59,823 nt of DNA from Hofstenia miamia (GCA_004352715.1 SCFE01000072.1:324168-383990); one strand, 5' to 3'; numbered from the stretch's first letter, positions 44,055 to 55,439 are shown. Made by a program: numbers and translations. The notes: generated by a model from the letters alone, not told the origin.

Positions 44055-44419
44055 TGTAAAAATTCAAGATATTTCAAAATGTTGTATCACATTAAGTGAT
44101 ATAATTGGTTTTGCAACAAAAGTTGTCTCCTATGCAAGGGGTTTCACATGTATTTAGGATGAAATTCCTTACATACATACAAAATGCTTAGGTTTCTCGC
44201 GATGGCAGAATCAGAAAAATGCTTCAAGCGATCCACTATTGTAGGGGCGTAATAAATACACAAGACAATGCTGTTGGAAGAAATCCAAAATCTAATAGAG
44301 AAAATGGAACAAATATGTAAGCGGTAATGTTCTTTAAATGACATATATCTACTTTGAACAATAATATATTGGAATACAAGGTATAAAAAAGGAATTGACA
44401 AAGTAATTTGCAAGTCAAA

Positions 44420-45300
44420 GATTGATTTTCAGAAAGAATCAAGAAAGTATAATATCAGCATCTGATTCAGTTGGATAGCTAAATTCAAAGCAAGGGATAG
44501 AACTTTCAGGAATTAATTGGTACTAACAAATCCATTTTAGAAAAAGATATTATACAAAAGTGACAAATATTGGTACAAGGAAAATTCAAATGTTCGGAAT
44601 TGCAATGGATGAGTGGGTGGATTATCTCAAAGGAGTATTTCAATACATCTGAAGTTTACTTTCATGAGAGATTACTGCAGTTTCCATGAATTTGAAGATT
44701 GCAGTTCAGAATTTACAAAAAGGTAAGTTTTAAAAATAATATACAGTAGGAAGATAGCTTGCATAGATTTACTATTTGATGAACAGATTAAGGGATCAAC
44801 AGAAGCACTCCATGATACATGGCCACTAGTTTTTGAATCTCGTGTTTGTTGTGGAATCAGACTCAAATGCTGGTGGACATACACAAAAGCCAAGGCCCTG
44901 AAATGGACTACCACAATTATCATGGAATTTCTATTCTCGACAAAGCTTACAAGATCTTCATGAAAATACTTGCAAATCAGTTAATAAAAGATTTTGTGAA
45001 ATTGATACTTGTTGAGCAGCTAGGGTACAAGAAACTCTAGTCAGTAAAACACAAATGTTTGCACGTCTAGGAACTTACATTAGAGAGAAACCAACACTAA
45101 TGAAGTGATCAGTCTATGCATTGTCTGAAACTATGGTAAGGTTTTCAACTTGGTGAATAAGAAAAGTCTTTCACTAAAAACTACTGAACTTTATAAGCAT
45201 AAATGAAAGGCTGCTATATAGTGACGAGATTAAACAAATAATGGTGTTGTAAAAGCAAACGGGCTAAGTCTGCTTCTCCTTCAATTCTATATCATGCGGT
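44420..45300 (+). pseudogene. RTE/BovB-like LINE RT relic
   Basis: At 44890-45040 the frame reads MDYHNYHGISILDKAYKIF and MKILANQLIKDF, then VEQLGYKKL and a stop. LINE RTs carry D..NYRGISLL...YK+.SK+L..RL....E....G+, so identity is clear although QCGFR is eroded. Upstream, FGIAMDEWVDYLKGVFQY near 44592-44645 fits the region before RT (W..+F..LL). The downstream continuation is broken by stops and frame shifts. Confidence 0.7.
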
Positions 45301-45847
45301 TGCCAGCAGTATTAAAGAAAGCATTCCCTATTAGATTTCTTAAAGTTTCAAAGTAATCGAAAACTAAGCATACACCTGGAAAAATTCAAAAAAATGAAGA
45401 GAAAAGTAGAAAACGATTTCTATTTGTCTTCAAGAATACCAACAAATATCTAAAATTATTACTTAAATTTCTGCTTCTAACTTAGCCCAACATATCAATT
45501 AACACTAGAAACGCGACGATAGGTCAAAATGGCCTATAAGCCTGTTTTGTTTGTTTCATTATTCATTCAGCAAAAACACAACAGGTATATATACTTCAAG
45601 ATATGTTAATAATCTCATTGAATTTGCAGTTAGTAGAAATTTCATTTCTATTCTATCATTTTTGCATTTGAAACATTTGATGTAAATATATTCTCAAGGA
45701 GTGCTCGCTGTTCTAATATCAAGTACTTGCTATCATTTGTGCGAAGTGTCAATTATGTATTTTTCAAGTATCAGTTGTTCCTACGCCCAAACTTAATTAC
45801 AATAAAGTATGACATTTTGTTTTCTAAGCACCTTCTTTACATAAGTA
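45301..45847. other. non-coding spacer
   Basis: AT-rich with no feature supported. Confidence 0.4.
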
Positions 45848-46109
45848 CAGGGTTGGCCATAAGTCACACCCAATTTGAATGATATTTTTAACAGCCACTG
45901 AGAAGTTTATTTTGTTTTCATTGGTTTCATGAATTAATATATAAAGAGAGCTTGTTTAAAATGTTTCATTTGTATTTTCAATAACTGTTTCAATATCTTT
46001 CTCTCTATTAATGGACATGCCTACATCTTATTAAGCTTTACTATAAATATAATGAATCAGCACCAGCTATTCTATTGGCACACAAGCGAGCCACTGAATT
46101 AAATAAAGA

Positions 46110-46725
46110 CAATTCCTTTACGCATTGTTCAGAAAATTTTTCATGAATATTTAGGTTTATATCCACACCATATAGCAACAGAACAAGCTATCATTGATAC
46201 TGACAGGGTTGTGCAAATGAGTTTTGTTCATTGGGTTAGGCCAAATGAAGAATTAATAAACAAAATTTGATGGAGTGGTGAATCATATTTTTCATTGGTT
46301 GGGGCTGTTATCAAAAACAACTACAGAATGTGGTCATTTGAAAACCCACATAAAATGTAGTGCCAATAATTACATGCACTCAATGTCTTTGGAGCTTGCT
46401 GTAAAATTGAAGCTGAATCCAATTTCATTGGAGAACCTGTCCCTAGGGAAAAATTATTTACAACTTCTACAGAGTCATCAATTCCTGCACTAAGAAGTGG
46501 TGACTGATGCTACAGTTATCTTTCATCGAGATAGGGGCATCTCCTCACTATGGAAATGTATTGCAGGATTATCTTTCAAAAAATTTGCCTAATGATAGGA
46601 TTATTTTGAGGACTTCTTCAGTCAAGACCACCATAGTCACTCATCTTAGTCGAATGGACTGTTGGTTTTGAAGCCTTATTAATGCTCATGTGTGCCATTT
46701 CAACAAACCCAATAATGTTCAAGAT
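46110..46725 (+). pseudogene. mariner-like transposase, decayed
   Basis: Patches read in changing frames: PLRIVQKIFHEYLGLYPHH, VQMSFVHWVRPNEELINKI, SGESYFSLVGAVIKNN, YRMWSFENPHKM, LHALNVFGACCKIEAESNFI and, just before the LINE, SRMDCWF and NKPNNVQD. These follow the order FSDEA.F...G.VN..N.R.W...NPH...SPD+...D+F.W..+K found in mariner-like DDE transposases. The first Asp/Glu block has become SGES, so catalysis is lost. C-terminal remnants (LKPKMKQLQKKN) resume near 47660. Confidence 0.65.
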
Positions 46726-47640
46726 TGGTATTTGCTTTATGAACAGCTTTATCCCATATGTACATACTCACAACCACCTAGGTGTTGTTCTTTCGGGCGA
46801 CCTAAAATTTACCGCCCATGTATCAAAGATTTGCTTATCAGTGTCACGTGAATTGTTTGTGCTTCGACTGTTGCGCCGTTTTCTTCCGCGTCTGCTCCTG
46901 CGAAAACTGTATTATATTCGACCACATCTTGAATACGGATCTATCCTCCTGGCGGGCATTGGCCCTGTGCTGTCCCGCAAGCTAGAAACTCTACAGCGTC
47001 GCGCCATGTGAACCATCAATAATCTCTGCCCCCTTGACGCCACCCCCGAGACAATCTACAATGACTTAAGTCTGGACACTCTGTCCTACCGACGGAACTT
47101 CGGTCTGTCCTGTTTTGCGTTCAAACTTTGCCATGGACTCTGCCCCCCCCNNNNNNNNNNNNNNNNNNNNNNNNNNNNNNNNNNNNNNNNNNNNNNNNNN
47201 NNNNNNNNNNNNNNNNNNNNNNNNNNNNNNNNNNNNNNNNNNNNNNNNNNNNNNNNNNNNNNNNNNNNNNNNNNNNNNNNNNNNNNNNNNNNNNNNNNNN
47301 NNNNNNNNNNNNNNNNNNNNNNNNNCCCCCCGGCTCTGCTGCAGTACCGCCCCGAAGTGAAGACCTGTATCCATAATCTTCGCCGGATGAACTACGTTCC
47401 ATGTGTCGCTTTATACCGTCACCATGTTACGACAGAGCGATTTAGAAGATCCCCGTTTCTACTCTGCATCCAACTCCTGAACTTGTTACCTGATGGATGT
47501 GTGAATTTATACCCAACTATAAAAAACTTTAAGACTTTTCTAACTAATCTCCGAGCTGATCCACCATTTTGCCAGTTTCCTAATTTGTAATTATGTGTTT
47601 ATGTTATGTCCAACGGACTACCATAGTTAAATAAATAAAT
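46725..47640 (+). pseudogene. 5'-truncated LINE (CR1/L2-like), RT C-terminal region
   Basis: Reads SFIPYVHTHNHLGVVLSGDL, KFTAHVSKICLSVSRELFVL, RRFLPRLLLRKLYYIRPHLE and YGSILLAGIGPVLSRKLETL, a stop, then TINNLCPLDATPETIYND and, after an N gap, TTERFRRSPFLLCIQLLNLL and a final stop at 47588. The LGV.L..DL.+..HV and Y.++RP.LEY...+ blocks are typical of the post-RT region. It is much GC-richer than its surroundings, so insertion into the mariner-like element is relatively recent. The tail has AAATAAATAAAT. Confidence 0.85.
47151..47325. other. assembly gap (175 N) flanked by C runs
   Basis: The left contig ends in eight C and the right begins with six C. The gap lies inside the LINE. Confidence 0.97.
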
Positions 47641-47894
47641 GGTTACAAAAATTGCAAGTGTGTATTGAAGCCTAAAATGAAGCAATTGCAAAAGAAGAAT
47701 TAAGTAAGGCTTTTGAAAATACCTAGCACAATTCAGATCGGATCCTAAAAGAATAAGGAACATTTACGCATTTGCTATAACTCTTACATAAATCTCTCTT
47801 TTAGTTGTTTCCTAAAGTAATTTTTCCTTAAAATTGTTGATTTTTTTAGCTTAAATACTTTCATAACATTGGATGTTACTTATGATCAACCCTG

Positions 47895-48515
47895 TCTATT
47901 GTGTTCGCAAAACTTTCTAAGTCCAATCAGCAACTGTGTCATTATATAATAATTTGTACATGTTTTGACTTAAAAAAACGAGTGCAGACATTTTAAAAAT
48001 ACATTGCATTTGGATTACTTCCAATGAAGCTGCTTGCACAAATAATTTATAGGAAGCTTCTATTAATTTTAAGCTACACAGGGATTTTAAATATTTTCAT
48101 AGTTGCTTGAAAAAATCTTAAGCACGAACTGATAAAGATATTTAAAATTTGAGGTGACCATAAGACAAGTTAGGCCTCCTCATTCATGTTTACATAATTT
48201 TGGTTAGTTGATACTCGCATTACACTCGACCTCCTGACTACCTGAACATTAAGAAATTCAAAACTTTTTTAAAATATTGAAATTGCAAATATAAAATGGT
48301 GAATCTCTGCAAGTACAACAATACACTTTACTACAAATTTACAACCTTATGCTTGGCTACTATATCTAAAGATTTCTAAATTTCACAAGCTAAGTGAAAA
48401 CTTTAAAATGTAGAAAAACAGTTTTCCATTTATTAAAGGATAGGCAGCTTGAGTTCAAGACTCTACGCATGCCTCATCATTTAGCAAGTGTTCTACGGTA
48501 CATTAACTAACTTAC
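47895..48515 (-). other. intronic AT-rich DNA
   Basis: Lies between the mariner-like element and the iGluR exon; no feature supported. Confidence 0.4.
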
Positions 48516-48757
48516 AATGTCAGCAAGAATGTAGTGGAAGTCTCTACTGAGCATTTGCAAGTTCTGCGCAGCAGACATAATAGAAACTGTAGTTTCGAGG
48601 TCACACGCAACTATGAACCGACCCTTCCCAATTTTCTGATATTGGATCAAGAGGTTGTCAACTGTTTCCGAATTAGAGTTCACGCTGAACCGGCGGTAAT
48701 TTGCATAAATCCCGGATGGAATTCTAATGTTGATCTCTTCTTCTAGTTCAATGACGT
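48516..48757 (-). CDS. iGluR gene C, ATD exon (first lobe end)
   Basis: 242 nt: begins with two bases completing a codon (upstream exon ends in phase 1), ends phase 0 at GTAAGT; acceptor GATTTTAG. Reads VIELEEEINIRIPSGIYANY, LIQYQKIGKGRFIVACDLET and SIMSAAQNLQMLSRDFHYIL, ending ADI. The strand-helix (R.+++.C.......I+..A..+.M+...YHY++...) is the central part of iGluR amino-terminal domains. This is the most 5' exon recognisable in the window; earlier ATD exons and the signal peptide are not found, possibly in the gaps at 49.5 or 51.3 kb. Confidence 0.88.
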
Positions 48758-48981
48758 CTAAAATCATTAGTTTTGACAAATATTTTTAAGCATTTGAAAT
48801 GAGTTGAAGCCTAAGCGAATGTGGTTTGCCATTTAGTTTGTTGAAGCAGTGTTGCTATTTAGCTAGATTGATGAATCGCAATAATATACAAACAATACTA
48901 CGTAAAAACATGTAATAATAGTCAAGCACTGTATACATGTATTTATACATAACTGTATATATATATATATACATTCTGTAT

Positions 48982-49440
48982 ATATATAGGGTGTTCACGA
49001 TAACAATTTATCAAAGATTCAATCTATTAATCACTGCGATAATCATAAATGTCTGTCTGTGTATTTAATATATACTCATTCATGCAAAATCATCAAATTT
49101 GTTGCATTTAGGTCTGTTGCTTAATGGTGTATTATATGAACATAAAATTATAATAAGTAATCCAGAATATAGTAATAAAGAGATTGCCCAGATTTTTTCG
49201 TATGTTATATTTTAAGACAATTGTGGGCAAGCACGACGACATTATACAAAGGATTATAATAAAAAAGCACTTTCAGTTAGAACAATTCCAAGGCGATGTG
49301 GTAGTGATCAAAATGAACACAAAATCAATGAAAAATGCAATTGTAGATGCAATGTGTGATGGACTCTGTACTTTACAACGGCATGCCAAACAAAAATTAT
49401 GAGTAGTGTTAGGAACAGTCAGTAACATTCTCAAGGAATG
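48982..49440 (+). pseudogene. possible mariner/Tc1-like N-terminal relic
   Basis: GGGTGTTCACGATAACAAT could be a terminal repeat after an (AT)n tract. Downstream, broken frames read SNKEIAQIFS and KALSVRTIPRRCGSDQNEHK, reminiscent of helix-turn-helix and linker parts of mariner transposases. No catalytic part is present before the N gap. Weak. Confidence 0.25.
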
Positions 49441-49485
49441 ATTTAAGTATTATTAACGGCGGGAATATAGTGAACAGCCTCTACG

Positions 49486-49905
49486 NNNNNNNNNNNNNNN
49501 NNNNNNNNNNNNNNNNNNNNNNNNNNNNNNNNNNNNNNNNNNNNNNNNNNNNNNNNNNNNNNNNNNNNNNNNNNNNNNNNNNNNNNNNNNNNNNNNNNNN
49601 NNNNNNNNNNNNNNNNNNNNNNNNNNNNNNNNNNNNNNNNNNNNNNNNNNNNNNNNNNNNNNNNNNNNNNNNNNNNNNNNNNNNNNNNNNNNNNNNNNNN
49701 NNNNNNNNNNNNNNNNNNNNNNNNNNNNNNNNNNNNNNNNNNNNNNNNNNNNNNNNNNNNNNNNNNNNNNNNNNNNNNNNNNNNNNNNNNNNNNNNNNNN
49801 NNNNNNNNNNNNNNNNNNNNNNNNNNNNNNNNNNNNNNNNNNNNNNNNNNNNNNNNNNNNNNNNNNNNNNNNNNNNNNNNNNNNNNNNNNNNNNNNNNNN
49901 NNNNN
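49486..49905. other. assembly gap (420 N)
   Basis: N run followed directly by an (AT)n tract. Confidence 0.98.
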
Positions 49906-49941
<36 letters not shown>

Positions 49942-49949
49942 TTATATTG

Positions 49950-50408
49950 ATCATTTGTCACAGTCAAATGTTGTGAATTGATTACAAATGACTACCAAAA
50001 AAAAATTGCCAACTTTACAAATGACCAAAGTTGATTGCAGCTCCAAAAAATATTTTTTTCAATTTTTGACACTTTGTTGGCATTATGCAATATAAAGAAA
50101 CAGTTATGCAAGGGAAACAATTTCAAAATTGCAAAAAAAATATTGAAAAAAAACAAGTTACAAATTACTAATTTTTTACAAATGACCAATATATATGTTA
50201 AAAATTACAAATGACCAATATAAATGTATATATATATATATATATATATGTATACAATGATATTGCAATTCACTATTTTCATATAACTAATGTTTGTACC
50301 TTCAACAGAAGTCGATAATAAAATTTTTACTATCCAAGTTGAGAAATTAGTAGGAAATATTATTTGTGTCGATTTTATAATGCTGTATGCAATGGAACGA
50401 TTTATTAA
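49950..50408. other. AT-rich DNA with repeated ACAAATGACCAA words
   Basis: TTACAAATGACCAA-like words occur near 49981, 50013, 50177 and 50206, a minor local repeat. No gene. Confidence 0.5.
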
Positions 50409-50653
50409 GATATAATGCAAATTTATAAAATTCTTGAATTATTGGAGCATATTAAGCTATGCGGATTTTCATTGGAATTTGTGTCTTGAAGCCTTCGTTA
50501 ATGATTGATTTACTTGTTGCTTCACTTTATTCATTTTGATAAAATAATTTAATTCCATAATCAACTGATACCTGCTTTTTAATATTTTTAAAAACTAGAG
50601 ATTGGGTAAAGGCTATACCTCAGGTATGCCTCAAATCCTGTAAAGTCAATTGC
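50409..50653. repeat. 245-bp direct repeat, copy 1
   Basis: GATATAATGCAAATTTATAA through GTAAAGTCAATTGC, repeated at 51005-51249 with no difference seen by eye. Copy 2 sits between a single N (51004) and a 1000-N gap, so it is most likely an unmerged contig overlap. Confidence 0.92.
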
Positions 50654-51003
50654 AAATATGCTTCATTTAAACATAAACTACAGTTTTGCTAAATTAGAAA
50701 TGTGTATGGTTAGAATACATGTATCCTTAAAATATTTAATTATAAGCCTGATTTCTGTATGTTGAAATGTATATTTTTAGATATACATGTATATTTAGGT
50801 TAGATATTAATTTGTTTTTGTATATTCTGATTTTGCTTTTAATAAAAAGCTTTATTTCTTATGTATACATATATATTTATAATTGATATGACATTCCTCT
50901 TTGTATATTCTAATTTTTTTATTTAATAAAAATTTATATTTCGTGTGTATACATATGTATTTAGGTTTCATATATCATTCGTCTTTATATGTTCTCATTT
51001 TGG
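50654..51003. other. AT-rich unique sequence
   Basis: Between the duplicated blocks; contains repeated TATACATGTATATTTAGG-like words and no gene. Confidence 0.4.
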
Positions 51004-51004
51004 N

Positions 51005-51249
51005 GATATAATGCAAATTTATAAAATTCTTGAATTATTGGAGCATATTAAGCTATGCGGATTTTCATTGGAATTTGTGTCTTGAAGCCTTCGTTAATGA
51101 TTGATTTACTTGTTGCTTCACTTTATTCATTTTGATAAAATAATTTAATTCCATAATCAACTGATACCTGCTTTTTAATATTTTTAAAAACTAGAGATTG
51201 GGTAAAGGCTATACCTCAGGTATGCCTCAAATCCTGTAAAGTCAATTGC
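51005..51249. repeat. 245-bp direct repeat, copy 2 (probable assembly duplicate)
   Basis: Copy of 50409-50653, delimited by N on both sides. Confidence 0.92.
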
Positions 51250-52249
51250 NNNNNNNNNNNNNNNNNNNNNNNNNNNNNNNNNNNNNNNNNNNNNNNNNNN
51301 NNNNNNNNNNNNNNNNNNNNNNNNNNNNNNNNNNNNNNNNNNNNNNNNNNNNNNNNNNNNNNNNNNNNNNNNNNNNNNNNNNNNNNNNNNNNNNNNNNNN
51401 NNNNNNNNNNNNNNNNNNNNNNNNNNNNNNNNNNNNNNNNNNNNNNNNNNNNNNNNNNNNNNNNNNNNNNNNNNNNNNNNNNNNNNNNNNNNNNNNNNNN
51501 NNNNNNNNNNNNNNNNNNNNNNNNNNNNNNNNNNNNNNNNNNNNNNNNNNNNNNNNNNNNNNNNNNNNNNNNNNNNNNNNNNNNNNNNNNNNNNNNNNNN
51601 NNNNNNNNNNNNNNNNNNNNNNNNNNNNNNNNNNNNNNNNNNNNNNNNNNNNNNNNNNNNNNNNNNNNNNNNNNNNNNNNNNNNNNNNNNNNNNNNNNNN
51701 NNNNNNNNNNNNNNNNNNNNNNNNNNNNNNNNNNNNNNNNNNNNNNNNNNNNNNNNNNNNNNNNNNNNNNNNNNNNNNNNNNNNNNNNNNNNNNNNNNNN
51801 NNNNNNNNNNNNNNNNNNNNNNNNNNNNNNNNNNNNNNNNNNNNNNNNNNNNNNNNNNNNNNNNNNNNNNNNNNNNNNNNNNNNNNNNNNNNNNNNNNNN
51901 NNNNNNNNNNNNNNNNNNNNNNNNNNNNNNNNNNNNNNNNNNNNNNNNNNNNNNNNNNNNNNNNNNNNNNNNNNNNNNNNNNNNNNNNNNNNNNNNNNNN
52001 NNNNNNNNNNNNNNNNNNNNNNNNNNNNNNNNNNNNNNNNNNNNNNNNNNNNNNNNNNNNNNNNNNNNNNNNNNNNNNNNNNNNNNNNNNNNNNNNNNNN
52101 NNNNNNNNNNNNNNNNNNNNNNNNNNNNNNNNNNNNNNNNNNNNNNNNNNNNNNNNNNNNNNNNNNNNNNNNNNNNNNNNNNNNNNNNNNNNNNNNNNNN
52201 NNNNNNNNNNNNNNNNNNNNNNNNNNNNNNNNNNNNNNNNNNNNNNNNN
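51250..52249. other. assembly gap (1000 N)
   Basis: Fixed-size scaffold gap. It separates the contig with the plus-strand iGluR exons from everything to its left, so their relative orientation is not proven. Confidence 0.99.
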
Positions 52250-52359
52250 AGATGTGTATAAAAAAAATATATATATAAATAACATGATCGAAAAATAAAG
52301 AGGACTTATATACAAAGCTACAATATATTGGTAAATAGAAAAATCTAGGATAAGTTAAA

Positions 52360-53140
52360 GTGCGTTTCATGATTATCCTGTTTAGAAGCTAAATGATGCA
52401 ATAGTTTTTCGTATTGGTGCATAAACGCTTCTTTTGTAAATATAATAGAGAATCAGATCGTCGCCAGTAGAAAAATTGACTAAATTTCGTTTGGCCTCTA
52501 ATAGTCACTAAATATCCATGTATCCAAGAGATTGCAGTCTGATGAGTATGGAACCTGCTTCTAAGCAGTTTACATATTTATCATTCAGAAATTTAGACGT
52601 AAGCGCTGACGAGTGAGATCGTGCATTGTCGTGAATTGAAACAAAGTATTTCCAGGTGACTGGTTGTGTTTGGTGTGACCATTTCTGATGCATTGATTTT
52701 AGGAAATCAATGTACACATCTGAATTGAGTGAAGATGCAGACATTTGGAAAAACCATTTACCACCAAGAGTCACGACGACGATTGCCATGCTGTTTTTGT
52801 CGCTAATTGTTCGACGTGCCACTTTGGGCTTCTCAGAAGGACCGATGCATCGCCAATAAAGCCACTTTTCGTCAATGGATGTAGCGTTATTGATGTTGAC
52901 TGTTGAAAATTTTTCAATCGAGGAAGTAGCACATTCAACTCGATTGATCATTTGCTGAGAGATGAGGTCATGAAGAATCCATCTGGAACACAGTTTTTGA
53001 CAGTTTCAGCATCTTGTGAATGATGTCAGAAACTGAAGCCGGTTTGTTTTATTAGATCTCGTATTGAATAGTGGCGATCGTCATCGATTAATCTTTCAAC
53101 CATTTGGCAGTTGTCCTCATTGCATATTGAGGCAGGAAGA
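52360..53140 (-). pseudogene. mariner-like transposase, frameshifted
   Basis: On the minus strand VERLIDDDRHYSIRDLIKQT (HTH region, about 53040-53105) is followed after breaks by MINRVECATSSIEKF, ATSIDEKWLYWRCIGPSEK (first catalytic Asp), TLGGKWFFQMSASSLNSDVY and FVSIHDNARSHSSAL (second Asp, HDNARxH). The main frame then ends; one base away it continues VPYSSDCNLLDTWIFSDY, the usual PYSPDLNP.D+ block with the third acidic residue. At least three frame breaks and several stops make it inactive. Terminal repeats were not found. Confidence 0.85.
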
Positions 53141-54245
53141 CGAGATCGAGAAAAGCCGGGAAAGTTTGTTCGAGAACGCGATTCGAATTCAACAAAGATT
53201 CGAGGCTCTGTAGCTCTCGATAGTGCCTTTTCTCCTCAAGAAGTCTGCAACATATCCAAAACTTCCGAAGCCTCTTTCCCATTCTTTCTCAGCGTATCAA
53301 TAAAAAATCTTTAATTTTCTTTTTCACAACTCATTTGAATGAAATATGTGCAGAAACATTTCCTTTTTATTGTCAGATATGTGTGGTATACACAAACAAT
53401 AAAACACGAACACGTTTAACTATATATATATATATATAATTGAAGCTGCAATATACTTACAAAAATAATTTTTTTGCTACTAATGTTGGATATTCAAAAG
53501 TCCCTTTATTGGGTGCTTTAGAAATGCAACATTCTAAGCTAATCTTATTATCCACAATAGCAAAATCTAGAACAAGGACCAATTAAGTTTTTATAATTTA
53601 AAGTTTTATATTCAGTTTTAGTACATTATAGATTTATCGTATTTAGGCCTACTTGTTTATAAGAAAATGTAAATGCCAAAATTGCACACAACTTTCAGCA
53701 ACCCCAATTTAATAACAAGATAAGCAGATGGACAATAATTCATAAAAATTTAACGATATATGCAACATTTAGATTGATGGTGATTTTTGAAGTGGAGAAT
53801 TTTGAAATATGAAAAAATTCTATGCTAACATGCAACATTTAATTGTTATCATTCCCCAGTTTTCAAATGTTAAATTTTTGAATTCTTGACCATGGCTGTA
53901 GATCAAAATGTTTGACCTCTAAATTTGTGCTCACTTAAAGTTTTGACTATCTCTGAGGTACTACTATATTTATATTCAATGGCGGAAACCCTCACAAATA
54001 ATTCTAATTATCTAGTTTTTGAATATGTACTGCTGTTTTTAATATCGATGTTCTCTAATATATGTGACTTTAAAAAATTATTTGAATCAAATTTTTCACA
54101 ATCTTGCCCAAAGAATTGTCTTCAAATTTACGACTTCATCATATCCTCATAAAAATCAATATTTTACTATTGTTGTAATTTCATGCGTAGAAATTGTGAT
54201 TCAAACATTTACAGAATAAACTTTTGGAATGATTCACTTATTTAG
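53141..54245. other. AT-rich intergenic or intronic DNA
   Basis: No iGluR pore exon (M1-M3) was found on the plus strand upstream of 54246. The start of gene A must lie to the left, possibly in or beyond the 51.3 kb gap. Confidence 0.4.
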
Positions 54246-54360
54246 AGAAAATTTCACTGTTCAGATTTTGGAGCTTGGTGAAAGTGGATTTATTGCCAAT
54301 ACAAAGGAGTCATGGTGGTACGAAGGAAGTGAGTGTGTGGAGAAGAATTCCAAGAAAGAG
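54246..54360 (+). CDS. iGluR gene A, end of ligand-binding S2
   Basis: Exon after acceptor CACTTATTTAG, donor GTGATT. Reads ENFTVQILELGESGFIANTK, ESWWYEGSECVEKNSKKE. In non-NMDA iGluRs the last S2 helices read I..L.E.G.I....+.WW....C, followed by a short linker to M4. The conserved Cys is the disulphide partner at the end of S2. One base completes a codon from the previous exon. NFT is an N-glycosylation sequon. Confidence 0.9.
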
Positions 54361-54405
54361 GTGATTCATTACATATTTATTAGAGTACACAAATATTTAC
54401 TTTAG
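54361..54405 (+). other. 45-bp intron of iGluR gene A
   Basis: GTGATT...TTTAG. It is a multiple of three but carries an in-frame TAG, so it must be spliced out. Very short for an animal intron. Confidence 0.8.
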
Positions 54406-54546
54406 GTTGGCAAAGATACCAATGCTTTGGAATTAGACAGTGTTTTTGGAGTATTTTATATTTTATTTGCGGGAATGGCACTAGGTTTCTCTGTGTGCAT
54501 TTTCGAATTTTTAGTGTTTTGCTACAGACAATCCAGACAATTTAAG
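54406..54546 (+). CDS. iGluR gene A, transmembrane segment M4
   Basis: 47 codons, phase 0 at both ends, donor GTAGTG. Reads VGKDTNALELDSVFGVFYIL, FAGMALGFSVCIFEFLVFCY, RQSRQFK. L.L..V.G+FYIL..G+.L+++V.++EF is the M4 consensus of AMPA/kainate/delta-type receptors, with basic residues at the cytoplasmic side. The receptor acts as a ligand-gated cation channel at the plasma membrane. Confidence 0.93.
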
Positions 54547-55190
54547 GTAGTGTATTTCTAATTTTAATAACAGTTCAAAATCTTTACGAAAGATGGCGTA
54601 CTTTATCACAAAATTTTATGAAGGCGAATTTTTGAATATGTCATCTTTAATGGCATGTGTCTGAAAATTTAGTCATAATTTGTTGCCAAAGTTGCATAAT
54701 GTCTGTCCAAAATCAAAGAGCATTGATGCTAATGCATTTGTCGGATATACTCTGAGGATGGACTATTTGCCACTCTAAATTTTATTTGCAATCACAATAA
54801 AATTTTTGTTTTAATTTTTGTAGCAGATATATTTTGTTTGACGTAGGTTGCATACTGTAAGTTTGAAGTTAACCGTTTTCTTTAAGTAATACTGTAAATT
54901 TGCGTATGTAAGAAGTTCAGTAATTCATTGTAATACCTGCTCTACTTGAGTTTACCTATTGAAATGTACAATATTTATTTCTGTTAGTCTTTCTGCTTAC
55001 CAGGTTTGATAAATTATCCTATAAATTCTGCTGCATGCATTAAGTGCTATGCTAAATCACTTAAAGCAGGCGGTGATTCAAATTCACAAAATACTTTCTA
55101 TTAATCGAGATTTTGTTTATATGCCAAACTCATAATTTAGATTTACTATTAAATTTTTTGAATATGAAAGACCTTGAATTACCCATTTAG

Positions 55191-55439
55191 GTCTCGTTTT
55201 TCACAGTGGTCCACGCAAATTTCGTGACATGTTTTAAGTCCATGTTTGAAATGAACAGCATTGGGTCTCTGTCTCGAGTTTACAGTCCGATCAAACAGAC
55301 TCAACTCCCCATAGCGAACAACAAAATTCATCGATTACTTAGTTCTCAGGTACTTTTAAAGTTTGGTGATATGGTCAAACATTTGCAGGCGAACCCTGAT
55401 TGCCATATTTTAAATTTCGTCCATTCTTTATCACCATAA
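55191..55439 (+). CDS. iGluR gene A, cytoplasmic tail exon
   Basis: 83 codons including stop, after acceptor ACCCATTTAG, phase 0 with the M4 exon. Reads VSFFTVVHANFVTCFKSMFE, then LSRVYSPIKQTQLPIANNKI and ends HILNFVHSLSP. No conserved domain, as is usual for tails. The alternative acceptor CACAG at 55206 would end the protein after six residues, so the longer reading is preferred. Confidence 0.6.
   Translation, partial: VSFFTVVHANFVTCFKSMFEMNSIGSLSRVYSPIKQTQLPIANNKIHRLLSSQVLLKFGDMVKHLQANPDCHILNFVHSLSP

Larger units (their letters stand above)
45848..47894 (+). mobile_element. mariner/Tc1-like element with LINE insertion
   Basis: Left TIR CAGGGTTGGCCATAAGTCAC... (45848-45871) and right TIR (47871-47894), reverse complement CAGGGTTGATCATAAGTAAC..., match at 20 of 24 positions. 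TA precedes the left end, as in mariner target sites; the right flank is TC, apparently mutated. The interior before about 46725 and after about 47640 is transposase-like, and the middle is a GC-richer LINE 3' fragment. Two generations of insertion are thus visible. Confidence 0.8.
43454..48515 (-). other. large intron of iGluR gene C filled with transposons
   Basis: About 5 kb. It contains an RTE-like relic (44.4-45.3 kb), a mariner-like element (45848-47894) with a LINE inserted, and an N gap. The phase on both sides is 0, so exons 48516-48757 and 43289-43453 could join directly. Confidence 0.6.

Noticed and set aside
53925-54152. Plus-strand 75-codon ORF as an iGluR pore exon
   Set aside because: No SYTANLAAF-type or pore motif; hydrophobicity comes from T-rich DNA.
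55206-55439. Independent small gene starting at GTG
   Set aside because: Better explained as the last exon of iGluR gene A: acceptor at 55190, matching phase, and downstream AATAAA.
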